64,000 nt of DNA from Aeromonas allosaccharophila (GTDB taxonomy: Bacteria > Pseudomonadota > Gammaproteobacteria > Enterobacterales > Aeromonadaceae), in assembly GCF_000819685.1 (NCBI RefSeq), contig NZ_CDBR01000099.1, positions 62,001-126,000 of the forward strand, given 5' to 3'. The notes below the pieces were generated by a model. It did not search any database and was not told the origin of the DNA. It was given only the letters and a program-made list of their open reading frames with translations. A program made the translations under genes and the position numbers. Below, in pieces: positions 8,068 to 17,164 of the stretch. Each line of letters begins with the position of its first letter. Positions within the stretch are counted from its first letter, which is position 1.

Positions 8068-8271
8068 TCACTTGCCAATCACATCTCTGATCTTTGCCAT
8101 GGCCAGTTCCAACACCGACGCTGGCGAGCGTTCAAGTGGCGCATGATGACACTCGGGACAGGACTCAAACCAGCTGTGGCCACGCACCATCACGTCGCTC
8201 TTGGGAGCAACCGTCTTGTGCCAGCCGCACTCTGGGCAGCGAAAAGTGGAGGGGGGTGGTGCAATTGGCAT
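8068..8271 (-). CDS. Small zinc-ribbon protein
   Basis: A 67-aa protein with two knuckles, CPEC (residues 13-16) and CPEC (about 38-41), forming a likely zinc ribbon, followed by a short helix (SVLELAMAKIRDVIG). The ATG at 8271 has GAGGA 5 nt upstream; an in-frame ATG at 8295, preceded by AAGGTGG, would add eight residues. Function unknown. It lies upstream of the HEPN gene on the same strand (111 nt apart) and could belong to the same accessory block. Confidence 0.62.
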   Translation of the reverse strand: MPIAPPPSTFRCPECGWHKTVAPKSDVMVRGHSWFESCPECHHAPLERSPASVLELAMAKIRDVIGK

Positions 8272-8635
8272 GATATTCCTCAAACAAAGTTCCATTTCGG
8301 TCCACCTTATCACAGCGATGGGGCGATGAGTGCCGCGGGTCTCACAGATCTCTACTGGAATGTGGCCCCTGATTAACAACCCCTTGCGTACTATGACCAC
8401 AGGTGTCTGGCGCCGAGTGTGTGGCCCCGTTTCAGTGGTGTACATGCAAAGAGAGCCGCCAGCTGTTTGTACTGGTTTTGTGACCTGTCAGCTTTATTTG
8501 GCAACTACCGGCATGACCCATCGCGTTTTAACAGATAGTTAGAGCAAGCACCGTCTATTATTTCGCGCCATGTGCTGTCGGTACGGTGCAAGGGAGGCGA
8601 GCTCCTCGGGGGCTGAAATCGTTCGTGGAGGTAAC
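8272..8635. other. Intergenic region, no gene seen
   Basis: This 364-bp stretch lies between the divergent zinc-ribbon and SulP genes. Reading frames inside it lack ribosome-binding sites and protein-like sequence. It should hold both promoters, but I could not assign a convincing -35/-10 pair. Confidence 0.5.
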
Positions 8636-10294
8636 ATGTCATCACTCACATCTGCCAAGCCGGGTGCCACTGCCGATTTACTGGCCGGGATCACCGCTGC
8701 TGCCGTGGTCCTACCCAAGGCGATGGCCTATGCCACCGTGGCGGGTTTGCCGGTGGCGATTGGTCTGTATACGGCGTTTGTTCCCATGGTGCTTTATGCG
8801 CTGCTGGGCTCTTCCAGAGTACTCAGCGTCAGCTCGACCAGTACGCTGGCCATCCTCACCGCGACCCAGTTGGGAATCGTGGTGCCGGATGGTGATCCCG
8901 ACCGGCTGCTGACCGTCACGGCAACCCTGACCATGCTGGTCGGGATATTGCTGATGCTGGCGGCGGTGTTGCGGTTGGGGTTTGTCGCCAACTTTATCTC
9001 TTTGCCTGTGCTGGTCGGTTTCAAGGGGGGGATTGGGTTGGTGATCATTCTGGATCAGCTACCCAAATTGTTCGGCGTGCATATCCATAAAGAGAATTTT
9101 TTTGCCGATGTTTACCATCTGTTGCAGGCCTTGCCCCAGACCTCATGGTTGACGCTGGCCATCGCCCTGGTGACGTTGGTGCTGCTGGTGTTCATGGAGT
9201 GGCGTTTCCCGCACTCACCCGCGCCCTTGCTGGGGGTTGCCATCGGTATCGCGCTGGTATGGGGATTGGGCTTGAACGAGCAGGGGGTGTCGATTGTCGG
9301 CACTATTCCTACCGGCCTGCCCGCGTTGCAATTGCCTGATCTGGCGCTGGTACTGCAACTGTTGCCCGGCGCCGCCGGGATAGCCTTGATGAGCTTTACC
9401 GAAACCATTGCTGCGGGCCGAGCCTTTGTCGGGGAGGGAGAGCCGGAGCTCAACCCGAACCGGGAGCTGGTTGCCACCGGGCTTGCCAATCTGGGTGGCG
9501 CATTTTGTGGCAGTATGCCCGCCGGAGGGGGGACGTCCCAGACGGCCGTGGTACGCTCTGTGGGCGGTGTCAGCCAGCGGGCGTCTGTCGTGACGGCGAC
9601 GATGGCATTGGCCACCATGCTGTTTCTGGCACCGCTGCTCTCCTGGCTGCCGCACGCCACGCTGGCCGTGGTGGTGATCGTCTATTCGGTGGGGCTGATC
9701 CAGCCGGGTGAATTTCGCAAGATCGGCCAGATCAGAATGATGGAGTTTCGCTGGGCGATCATCGCCTGCCTGGGGGTGCTGATTTTTGGCACCTTGCAGG
9801 GCATTGTGGTGGCCATCCTGGCCTCGCTGCTGGGCTTGGCGAGTCAGACGGCCCAGCCCCGGGTCTATGTGATCGGGCGCAAACCCGGAGAGGATGTCTT
9901 GCGCCCCTTGTCGGAGCGTCATCCCGATGATGAGACCTTTGCTGGGCTGCTCATCCTTCGTCCGGAGGGGCGCCTCTTTTTCATCAATGTGCAGCATGTC
10001 GCGGCCCGGATCCGGCAGTTGATCGCACAGTATCAGCCCCGGGTGGTGGTACTGGACATGAGCCGCGTCACTGATGTGGAGTATTCGGCCCTGATGATGC
10101 TGGTGGAGGGGGATCAGCATGCGCGGCTCAAGGGGGGGGAGCTCTGGCTGGCAGGGCTCAATCCCGAGGTGCTGGAAAATGTCCGCCGCTGTGGTCTGGC
10201 TCGGCAGTTGGGGGAGACGCGTCTGCTATTTAATGCCAGAGCGGCGATCCGTCAGTATCAGCAGCAATGGTCAGGGGAGCAGGGGGAGCGTTAG
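8636..10294 (+). CDS. SulP family anion transporter with STAS domain
   Basis: A 552-aa inner-membrane protein of the SLC26/SulP family, transporting sulfate, bicarbonate or another anion. The signature AYATVAGLPVAIGLYTAFVP appears near residues 27-46, followed by about ten further membrane segments to residue 400. A cytoplasmic STAS domain occupies roughly 415-540 (VVVLDMSRVTDVEYSA). GGAGG precedes the ATG at 8636 by 4 nt, which is clearly better than the upstream in-frame ATG at 8570. It converges on the PPK2 gene; the substrate cannot be assigned from sequence. Confidence 0.9.
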   Translation: MSSLTSAKPGATADLLAGITAAAVVLPKAMAYATVAGLPVAIGLYTAFVPMVLYALLGSSRVLSVSSTSTLAILTATQLGIVVPDGDPDRLLTVTATLTMLVGILLMLAAVLRLGFVANFISLPVLVGFKGGIGLVIILDQLPKLFGVHIHKENFFADVYHLLQALPQTSWLTLAIALVTLVLLVFMEWRFPHSPAPLLGVAIGIALVWGLGLNEQGVSIVGTIPTGLPALQLPDLALVLQLLPGAAGIALMSFTETIAAGRAFVGEGEPELNPNRELVATGLANLGGAFCGSMPAGGGTSQTAVVRSVGGVSQRASVVTATMALATMLFLAPLLSWLPHATLAVVVIVYSVGLIQPGEFRKIGQIRMMEFRWAIIACLGVLIFGTLQGIVVAILASLLGLASQTAQPRVYVIGRKPGEDVLRPLSERHPDDETFAGLLILRPEGRLFFINVQHVAARIRQLIAQYQPRVVVLDMSRVTDVEYSALMMLVEGDQHARLKGGELWLAGLNPEVLENVRRCGLARQLGETRLLFNARAAIRQYQQQWSGEQGER

Positions 10295-10301
10295 CTCCCC
10301 C
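10282..10301. repeat. Perfect inverted repeat at the convergent gene ends
   Basis: GGGGGAGC and GCTCCCCC form a perfect 8-bp stem with a GTTA tetraloop, overlapping the SulP stop codon and 8 bp from the PPK2 stop. It lacks a U-tract on either strand but may still mark transcription ends. Confidence 0.5.
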
Positions 10302-10308
10302 GACGGGC

Positions 10309-11130
10309 TCAGAATAGTTCCGGAATATAGCGAAATGGATGATCGGCCGGTTGTATCTTGCCGATCTTGCGCTTTGGCAGCTTGATGGGCGCGCTTGGCA
10401 ACGTCTCATAAGGGACGTGGGCAAGCAGGTGAGAGATGATATTGAGCCGCACCCGCTTCTTGTCTTCAGAGCGGGCAACAAACCAGGGCGCCCAAGCGGT
10501 GTCGGTGGCCGCAAACATGGCATCTCGTGCCTGGGTGTAGTCATCCCAGCGATCAAACGACTTGATGTCCATGGGGGAGAGTTTCCAGATCTTGCGTCCA
10601 TCATCGATCCGGTCTCGCAGGCGACGTTCCTGTTCGGCAGGGCTGACCTCCAGCCAGTATTTGAGCAAAATGATGCCCGAATCGACCATGGCCCGTTCGA
10701 CCAGCGGGGTGCCAGCCAGGAACTTGTCGCTGGCTTCCGGGCTGCAGAATCCCATCACGCGTTCAACACCGGCCCGGTTGTACCAGCTGCGATCGAAGAT
10801 CACGATCTCCCCCGCGGCCGGCAGATGGGGAATGTAACGCTGAAAATAGAGCTGGCTCTTCTCCCGCTCGGTGGGGGCGGGCAGCGCGATCACCCGGAAC
10901 ACCCTGGGGCTGACCCGTTCGGTGATCGCCTTGATGGTTCCCCCCTTGCCTGCGCCATCACGGCCCTCAAAGACGATGCAGACCTTGAGCCCCTTGTGTA
11001 CCACCCACTGCTGCAGTTTCACCAGCTCGACATGCAGGCGTTGCAACTCCTTCTCGTATGCCTTGTTGCCAAGCGGTTCCTTGTCTGTGCTCGGATCCGA
11101 TGGCGTTGATTTTGATTTCTTGTGGCTCAT
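10309..11130 (-). CDS. ppk2: Polyphosphate kinase 2 (PPK2)
   Basis: A 273-aa class I PPK2 using polyphosphate to phosphorylate nucleoside diphosphates. It has Walker A GRDGAGKGG (residues 56-64), the lid region with PTEREKSQLYFQRYIPHLP, and the Walker B-like FDRSWYNRAGVERVMGF. The sequence runs to FRYIPELF, as is usual at the C-terminus. The ATG at 11130 is chosen over the one at 11139 because AGGG is then about 9 nt upstream. Cytoplasmic, monocistronic. Preferred nucleotide (GDP or ADP) cannot be told. Confidence 0.93.
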   Translation of the reverse strand: MSHKKSKSTPSDPSTDKEPLGNKAYEKELQRLHVELVKLQQWVVHKGLKVCIVFEGRDGAGKGGTIKAITERVSPRVFRVIALPAPTEREKSQLYFQRYIPHLPAAGEIVIFDRSWYNRAGVERVMGFCSPEASDKFLAGTPLVERAMVDSGIILLKYWLEVSPAEQERRLRDRIDDGRKIWKLSPMDIKSFDRWDDYTQARDAMFAATDTAWAPWFVARSEDKKRVRLNIISHLLAHVPYETLPSAPIKLPKRKIGKIQPADHPFRYIPELF

Positions 11131-11415
11131 GATAGTCATCCCTGGTGAGTTGTCGTTGCCGCCTGTTGTCGGGCAGCTTGCGCTAACCCGTTGTTCAGCA
11201 TGCTTTTAACAGTAGTTGAGCACGCGTTCCAACGCGATGTATTGATGGCCGGTTATGGTGGTGGCACGCAGCGTTGTCAGCTGGCTGCCGGAGCCTGCGA
11301 TCCCTCTACCCGCTGTTGCCCATGCCTTCTGGTTATAAGGGGTATAACAAGCGCGTGACAGCACGAGCCTTTAGACTGCACACCTCAAAACAACAATTTT
11401 TCAGATGGTGCAGTT

Positions 11416-12714
11416 ATGGTGATTACTCAGGGTCCACAGTTCAACGGCAAGGCATCCAAGCGGATGCACGTGATGGCCAAACCGATCGGGGCCGTGTGTA
11501 ACATCGACTGCACTTACTGCTACTACCTCAGCAAGCAGGATCTGTTGCAATACAAGAAGGGGTGCTCTCCCGAGATGGACGAGCAGACCCTTGAGACCTA
11601 TATCCGCCAATATATCGAGGGGCAGAATACCCCCGAGATCATCTTTTCCTGGCAGGGGGGCGAGCCGACCCTGCTCGGGCTCGACTATTTTCGCAAGGTG
11701 GTCGAGTTGCAGCGCAAATACCAGCCGCAAGGGGTGGTGATCGCCAACGATCTGCAGACCAATGGCATCCTGCTCAACGACGAGTGGTGCGAGTTTCTGG
11801 CGGCCAACAACTTCCTCATTGGCCTGAGCATCGATGGCCCCGAGCTGCTGCACAACGCCTACCGGGTCAACCGCGCCGGCCGTGGCACCTTCAAGCAGGT
11901 GATGGCGGCGGTGGCGTTGCTGCATAAATACAAGGTGAAATTTGCCACCCTGACTTGCGTCAACAACCTCACCAGCAAGAATGCGCTGGAGGTCTATCGC
12001 TTCCTGCGTGACGAGGTGAAGTCGCCCCAGATGCAGTTTATTCCCATCGTCGAGCAGAAGAGCTTTCGCACCACCGCGCCCCAGACCTGGCAGCAGCAGG
12101 AGCAGCTCCGGCAGGGGGACAAGCGCCTCAATCCGTGGCACAAGAACTCGGTAGTCGAGCCCTGGTGCGTCTCGGCCGAAGGGTGGGGGGATTTTCTCAT
12201 CACCATTTTCAACGAGTGGGCAGAGCGGGATCTGGGTCGGGTCTTCGTGCAATATTTCGAGGCGTGTGTCGAGACCTGGATGGGACGCAAGAACCCCCTC
12301 TGTACCCTGGGGGAGATCTGCGGCAAGGGGCTGGCAATGGAGCCCAACGGCGATGTGTTTGCCTGCGACCACTATGTCTATCCCAAGTACAAGATCGGCA
12401 ATATCTACCATCAGCCGCTCAGCGAGCTGGCCTACTCCCCCGATCAGCAAGCGTTCGGCTTTGCCAAGTCACGCAGTCTGACCCGTCAGTGCCAGCAGTG
12501 TGACTACCAGTTTGCCTGCTATGGCGAGTGCCCGAAGAACCGCTTTATCCGCACTGACGAGGGGGAGGCGGGTCTGAACTACCTCTGCGCGGGATGGCAC
12601 AAGTTCTTCAACCACATCGATCAGTCGATGGCCTATATCCTGCGCCGTGCCGGTTATCCGGTGGCACATGGCAAATACCGCGATGCGGTGATCAACAAGC
12701 CGCTGGCGAAATAA
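11416..12714 (+). CDS. Anaerobic sulfatase maturase (anSME), radical SAM
   Basis: A 432-aa radical SAM/SPASM enzyme that oxidises the active-site Cys or Ser of sulfatases to C-alpha-formylglycine without oxygen. The SAM cluster cysteines are C28, C32 and C35 (CNIDCTYC), followed by the family motif SWQGGEPTLLG. The C-terminal SPASM cysteines include CTLGEICGKG, GDVFACDHYVYP, CQQCDYQFACYGECPKNR and CAGW. It begins an operon with the HEAT/TPR and FGE-like genes, and its probable substrate is the Cys-type arylsulfatase at 22545-24110 in the same locus. The Shine-Dalgarno is weak. Confidence 0.95.
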   Translation: MVITQGPQFNGKASKRMHVMAKPIGAVCNIDCTYCYYLSKQDLLQYKKGCSPEMDEQTLETYIRQYIEGQNTPEIIFSWQGGEPTLLGLDYFRKVVELQRKYQPQGVVIANDLQTNGILLNDEWCEFLAANNFLIGLSIDGPELLHNAYRVNRAGRGTFKQVMAAVALLHKYKVKFATLTCVNNLTSKNALEVYRFLRDEVKSPQMQFIPIVEQKSFRTTAPQTWQQQEQLRQGDKRLNPWHKNSVVEPWCVSAEGWGDFLITIFNEWAERDLGRVFVQYFEACVETWMGRKNPLCTLGEICGKGLAMEPNGDVFACDHYVYPKYKIGNIYHQPLSELAYSPDQQAFGFAKSRSLTRQCQQCDYQFACYGECPKNRFIRTDEGEAGLNYLCAGWHKFFNHIDQSMAYILRRAGYPVAHGKYRDAVINKPLAK

Positions 12715-12723
12715 GGGGTGAAT

Positions 12724-13833
12724 ATGTTGAAGATGCGTGATGGCCGTCGTCCGTTGACCGGGGCGCTGCGCCCCCTGTGGTTGGCCCTTGGGCTGGTCTG
12801 TGCGGGTCATGTGCTGGCGGCCGAGCCGTCGGCTGCGGTGGTGCAGACGCCCCCGGTGGTCGCACAATCTGCGGCGGTACCCTCGGCAGCACAGATCTCG
12901 GCAGCGCAGATCCAGCAGTGGGCCTATAACGCCCAGGATATCTCCCTGCCTGCGGTGGAGCGGGCTGATGCCCTGCGCCAGCTGGCTGCTTACCCGAACC
13001 AGAACAGTCTGGTGGCGGTGGCCAGAAGCCTGCGTGATGAGAATGCATTGGTGCGCGAAGCGGCGGTGATTGCCGCCGACCCTTATCAGTTTTCGCACCG
13101 CTGGCGGCTGCTCTCGCCGCTGCTCACAGACAGCAGCGCCGAGGTGCGCCGCGCGGTCACCATCAATCTGGCCCGTGACTATGGTGCCATGGATGAGGGC
13201 CAGCTGCGCGCCATGCGCCAGCCGCTGGCGGAGGTAAGCGATTATCTCGCCAAACAGCAGGATCCGGCGTTGAAACAGTTGCAGGCGGATCTCTATCGCT
13301 GGACCCGCCAATGGGCCAAGGCGCACGCGATCTACGAACAGTTGCTTGCCAATCAGCCCGACAATCCCCAGCTCTGGCTTGGCCTCTCTGACAACTTGCG
13401 GGCTCAGCAACGGGATACCGAGGCGCTGGCTGTGCTCGACAAAGGGCTCACCGCGCTGCCGGAGAATGCCAGCCTCCATTACGCCAAGGCGCTGACGCAA
13501 GTCCGGCTCGGCGATAAAACAGCGGCTGCGGCGACCATGGAGCAGGCGGCGGAGCTCGCTGGCACTAACAGCTACTTCTGGTATCTCAACGGGGTGATGC
13601 AAGAGCCGCTGGATCTCGACAAGGCCACCGGTTCGTTCGAGTTGGCCTACCGGATCTCAGGTGCGCCGGAGCAGCTCTATGCGGTGTGCGATATCTATCT
13701 GCGCCACGCTCACCCCAAGAGCGATGACTGCATGAGCGAACTTGGCAAGATAGCGCCCCCCGAAGTGCTGGCCGAGCTTAACGGCAAGCGCGCGAGCCAA
13801 GCGGGCAATCCTTCGGTTTTTGCTGGCCAATAA
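12724..13833 (+). CDS. Exported HEAT/TPR-repeat protein
   Basis: A 369-aa protein with a signal peptide (hydrophobic core LWLALGLVCAGHVLA near residues 18-32), then HEAT-like repeats (about 75-165, including SLVAVARSLRDENALVREAAV and LLTDSSAEVRRAVTINLA) and TPR motifs (about 190-290). It is probably a periplasmic scaffold. AAGGGG lies 5 nt before the ATG at 12724. It is 9 nt downstream of the sulfatase maturase and 34 nt upstream of the FGE-like lipoprotein, so it belongs to the sulfatase locus. No enzymatic motif is visible and its partner is unknown. Confidence 0.82.
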   Translation: MLKMRDGRRPLTGALRPLWLALGLVCAGHVLAAEPSAAVVQTPPVVAQSAAVPSAAQISAAQIQQWAYNAQDISLPAVERADALRQLAAYPNQNSLVAVARSLRDENALVREAAVIAADPYQFSHRWRLLSPLLTDSSAEVRRAVTINLARDYGAMDEGQLRAMRQPLAEVSDYLAKQQDPALKQLQADLYRWTRQWAKAHAIYEQLLANQPDNPQLWLGLSDNLRAQQRDTEALAVLDKGLTALPENASLHYAKALTQVRLGDKTAAAATMEQAAELAGTNSYFWYLNGVMQEPLDLDKATGSFELAYRISGAPEQLYAVCDIYLRHAHPKSDDCMSELGKIAPPEVLAELNGKRASQAGNPSVFAGQ

Positions 13834-13867
13834 CGGCGGCGCTCTCTTTTACTGCACAGGTCAGATG

Positions 13868-14665
13868 ATGAACAACACGCCATTCAAACTTGCGATTCCC
13901 TTGCTGGCCACCACCCTGCTGGTGGCGGGCTGTACCCTCTGGCACCATGCCAACAAGCCGATCCATCCGCTGCAGCAGAAGATTGAAGCGGACATGGTGC
14001 TGGTGGAAGGAGGCCGTTTCGAGATGGGTTCAGAGGAACCGGGCGCCAAACCCGCTGACGGGCCGGTACACACGGTGGCGGTCAACAGTTTCTACATGGC
14101 CAAATTCGAGGTGACCCAGGCCCTGTTCGAAGCGGTGATGGGGCCCTCCATCAGTTACTTCCAGTCACCCAGCGTACCGGTCAACAACCTCAGCTGGCAG
14201 CAGGCCAATCTGTTTGTGACGCGGCTTAACGCGTTGACCGGCGGCACTTACCGTCTGCCCACCGAGGCGGAGTGGGAGTATGCCGCCAGGGGGGGCAAGC
14301 TCAGTCGGGGTTATCGTTACAGCGGCTCCGATCAGATTGACGAGGTGGCCTGGTACAGCGGCAACGCCAAGAACCGCGCTTATCCGGTGGGGCTGAAAAA
14401 GCCCAACGAGCTGGGGATCTACGACATGACCGGCAATGTGGGGGAGTTTGTGGCCGATGCCTTTGAAGAGACCTTCTACCGCCACAGCCCGCAAGATAAC
14501 CCGAACAACGCCCAGGAGAGCAAGATCCACCTCGCCCATAAGTCGGTACGAGGGGGCAGCTACTCCTACGAGGCCGAGCTTTGCGAGAACTACCGGCGCG
14601 ATTTTGCCAGCCAGTCGGTGATGATGGCTGACATGGGGCTGCGCCTGGTGCGTGATGCCCGCTAG
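13868..14665 (+). CDS. FGE/SUMF1-like lipoprotein, incomplete active site
   Basis: A 265-aa lipoprotein: a signal sequence ends in the lipobox LVAGC with C22 as the lipidated cysteine. The mature part has the formylglycine-generating-enzyme fold (MVLVEGGRFEMGS, FYMAKFEVTQALFEAVMG, YRLPTEAEWEYAARGG, IYDMTGNVGEFV, VRGGSYS). Active FGE needs two cysteines in the final RGGS motif; only the second is kept (C239), and the first is replaced by Tyr (Y234). It is therefore unlikely to be a canonical formylglycine-generating enzyme, despite lying beside a sulfatase maturase. Its stop overlaps that of the convergent LysR gene. Confidence 0.85.
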   Translation: MNNTPFKLAIPLLATTLLVAGCTLWHHANKPIHPLQQKIEADMVLVEGGRFEMGSEEPGAKPADGPVHTVAVNSFYMAKFEVTQALFEAVMGPSISYFQSPSVPVNNLSWQQANLFVTRLNALTGGTYRLPTEAEWEYAARGGKLSRGYRYSGSDQIDEVAWYSGNAKNRAYPVGLKKPNELGIYDMTGNVGEFVADAFEETFYRHSPQDNPNNAQESKIHLAHKSVRGGSYSYEAELCENYRRDFASQSVMMADMGLRLVRDAR

Positions 14666-15597
14666 GGCTGATCGATGGAGGGGGTCAGCCCCAGCTCGCT
14701 GACCACCTCGAACAGCTGCTGGCGCAACCAGCGGTGGCCCGCCTCGGCCGTCCGGCTCGGGTGCCAGATGGCCGACAGACTGAATACCGACTCATCAAAC
14801 GGAAAGGGGAGTACCCGCACGTCATAGATGCCGGCAAAGGTCTCTATGGTTGAGTGGGGCAATACTCCGATGATCTCGCTACGCGCAATGATGGGCAGCA
14901 TCTCCATGGCGCTCGGTACCCGTACCACGATATTTCGATTGGCCATTTGCGGCAGGTGTTCGGCGGTGATCATGCTGCCCCGTACCTGCCACTGGGCCAG
15001 CGCCACATGCTCCTCGGTAAAATACGCCTCCACCGTCAGATCGCTGCCCAGTCGCGGGTGGTCGCTGGCACACACCACCTTCACCTGCTCGGCATAGAGC
15101 ACCTCGCTCTTGAGCATGCTGCGCCCGCTCTGGGTCATGTCAATGATGAGGTCATAGCGCTGCATCCGCAGATCGCTCTCCATATCTTCGGTAAAGAGGG
15201 GATGAACCTCCAGCGCGATGCCGGGAGCCTGCTGGCGGATCTTGCACAGCAGGGCCGGGATCAGCCGGGCGCTGACCAGGGTGATGCAGGCAATGGAGAA
15301 GACCCGCTGGGAGGTGTGCGGGTTGAAGGCTCGGGAGGTAGAGAGGGTCGAGCTGAAGTTCTTCAGCGCTGCCGCCATGGCCGGATAGATGTCGATGGCA
15401 AAGGAGGTGGGCTCCATCCCCGCGACCTTGCGATGAAACAGGGGATCGTCGTAGATCTCCCGCAGCCGCTTGAGGGCCTTGCTGACGGCGGGCTGACTGA
15501 TCTCCATGCGCGTTGCCGCCCGCGAGAGGCTGCGCTCTTCATAGATGGCGACAAAGATCGGGATGAGATTCAGCTCGGTACTGCGGATATCAAGCAA
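14662..15597 (-). CDS. LysR-family transcriptional regulator
   Basis: A 311-aa LysR-type regulator with an N-terminal helix-turn-helix (about residues 22-42, SLSRAATRMEISQPAVSKAL) and a periplasmic-binding-protein-like effector domain. No ATG is suitably placed; the TTG at 15597 has GAGG 6 nt upstream and gives the normal LysR N-terminus. It lies downstream of the BatD gene on the same strand (172 nt apart) and convergent with the FGE-like gene, so it probably controls the sulfatase/MoxR locus. The effector is unknown. Confidence 0.87.
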   Translation of the reverse strand: MLDIRSTELNLIPIFVAIYEERSLSRAATRMEISQPAVSKALKRLREIYDDPLFHRKVAGMEPTSFAIDIYPAMAAALKNFSSTLSTSRAFNPHTSQRVFSIACITLVSARLIPALLCKIRQQAPGIALEVHPLFTEDMESDLRMQRYDLIIDMTQSGRSMLKSEVLYAEQVKVVCASDHPRLGSDLTVEAYFTEEHVALAQWQVRGSMITAEHLPQMANRNIVVRVPSAMEMLPIIARSEIIGVLPHSTIETFAGIYDVRVLPFPFDESVFSLSAIWHPSRTAEAGHRWLRQQLFEVVSELGLTPSIDQP

Positions 15598-15769
15598 AGG
15601 GGGCCTCGTTACATGTCCGTGGGATCGATCACGCGGCCGCAAAGGTTGCTTGGTAGCAAGGGAGAGAAAGCGTGCCACACCAATCACTTGGCGCGGCCCG
15701 CTGGCCGGTATCCAGTTCCGGCAGTGTAATGAAGAGCGCCTGCAGGTACAACCACAGAAGGGGTTGCGG

Positions 15770-17164
15770 TTATCCCTCTTTCTTGCCGCTATTGCTGGTG
15801 GCCGAGTTGCTGGCTGAGTTGCTGACGGATGCGTGGCTGGCAGAGTGATCGCCGGTCGTCGTGCAGCCATCCGGCTTTGCCAGGCTTGGCAGGGCCGCTC
15901 GCCAGCCAATATAGCGGCGCAGCCGCGCGCCACGCAGGCCTTTGGGCAGTTGCAGGTGCGCCAGCAGGCGCCACCCCATCTTGAGCGAGTCAGCCCGATC
16001 GAGCGTCCCTTGCTGGAAGGCGGCCTGCTGCTGTTGCCACGCCGGATCGCGGCTGACGCGGCCCAGCTCCAGCTCCCCGCGTCTGGCACGCAGATAGCGA
16101 TAGGCCAGCACCCGTACCGTTCCCCACTGCCTGCACCAGATGGCGGCGCCGTATTGCCAGCCGAGCGGACGAGGGCGATGGCGGTAGTAGCGGGCGATGG
16201 CCAACAGCATCAGCACCAGCAGGGTCAGCGCGCCCACCCCCGCAGCCAGCCCGGGCCCATAGGCCGCCAGCCAAGAGGCGGGCGTGTGGCGCACCCGCAA
16301 GGTCTGGCCGGGGAGTGTCAGGGTCTCCAGTTGGCGGGTCTGGCTGTTCCACCATCTCAGCTCCAGCGCGGGCAGGGTCAATTCACCGCCGCGCTGCACG
16401 ATATAGGTGGTCTGATCTTCGCGCGACGAGAGGTACTCCCCCCGCTCCTGGGTGTCGTCTAGCCGGGCTTGCGCCGGATAGGCCTGCACCCACTCATCGT
16501 TATCGATCACCGGGATCAGCGGCGGGATCAGCACCGAGAGGGTATCTTGCCCGTTGGCGGTGACGGTGCGGGTGATGGCATCCCCCACCCGCAGCTCGCC
16601 GTCGGCCTGGTCATCTGCAGAGTTCTGCCAACGTTGGCTCAGGGTGAGGTTGCTGGCACTCAGCCAGTGACCGCCGACCGTCAGGGTAGGGTCGGGCAGG
16701 GCGGCGGCAAAGCGTTGGGGCCGGGTGGTGAGGGTGAGCGGCTGCGATCCCCCATCAGGCTGGGCGACTGTGACGCGCACCGCAATGGCCGGGATCTCGA
16801 ACTGGCCGGATTGCTGGGGATAGAGAGTCAGCTCCCAGCGCTGGTGCGACCAGGTTTCGCCATCCTGGCGCTGGGTGAAGTTGGTCGCCAGCTCGCTGCG
16901 CTGTTTGACCATGACCCCGGGCAGCTCGAACTGGCCGATGCGGGTGCCGGCGGTAAACCAGCGGTTGGTCGCCAGCTCCAGATAGAGGGTGATCTGCTGG
17001 TTGACGGCATAGGGGGCGTTGTTTTCTCCCTGATCATCTTTCAGCCAGCTCTTGAGGGTCACCTGAGCCGCTGGCGCGCGCTCGTGTGCGGCGACAGTCG
17101 CGGGCAGCAGCATGGCCCCGAGCAACAGGGTGATGGCGATCTGCGTTCGGTAGTTAGTGCGCAT
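15770..17164 (-). CDS. BatD-like membrane protein (copy 1)
   Basis: A 464-aa BatD/BAM-family protein with a signal peptide (residues 1-26, ending ATVAAHE), a large periplasmic beta-sandwich region (30-290), one membrane helix (about 300-325, GLAAGVGALTLLVLMLLAIARYY) and a cytoplasmic tail. The last 35 residues are low-complexity (repeated S, N and A). It is the last gene of the MoxR operon and overlaps the preceding gene by 11 nt. BatD-type proteins are thought to anchor the VWA proteins of the complex at the inner membrane; the precise role is unknown. Confidence 0.82.
   Translation of the reverse strand: MRTNYRTQIAITLLLGAMLLPATVAAHERAPAAQVTLKSWLKDDQGENNAPYAVNQQITLYLELATNRWFTAGTRIGQFELPGVMVKQRSELATNFTQRQDGETWSHQRWELTLYPQQSGQFEIPAIAVRVTVAQPDGGSQPLTLTTRPQRFAAALPDPTLTVGGHWLSASNLTLSQRWQNSADDQADGELRVGDAITRTVTANGQDTLSVLIPPLIPVIDNDEWVQAYPAQARLDDTQERGEYLSSREDQTTYIVQRGGELTLPALELRWWNSQTRQLETLTLPGQTLRVRHTPASWLAAYGPGLAAGVGALTLLVLMLLAIARYYRHRPRPLGWQYGAAIWCRQWGTVRVLAYRYLRARRGELELGRVSRDPAWQQQQAAFQQGTLDRADSLKMGWRLLAHLQLPKGLRGARLRRYIGWRAALPSLAKPDGCTTTGDHSASHASVSNSASNSATSNSGKKEG

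Noticed and set aside
12469-13602. 377-codon open frame antisense to the HEAT/TPR gene
   Set aside because: Low-complexity Arg/His-rich translation, typical of antisense bias.
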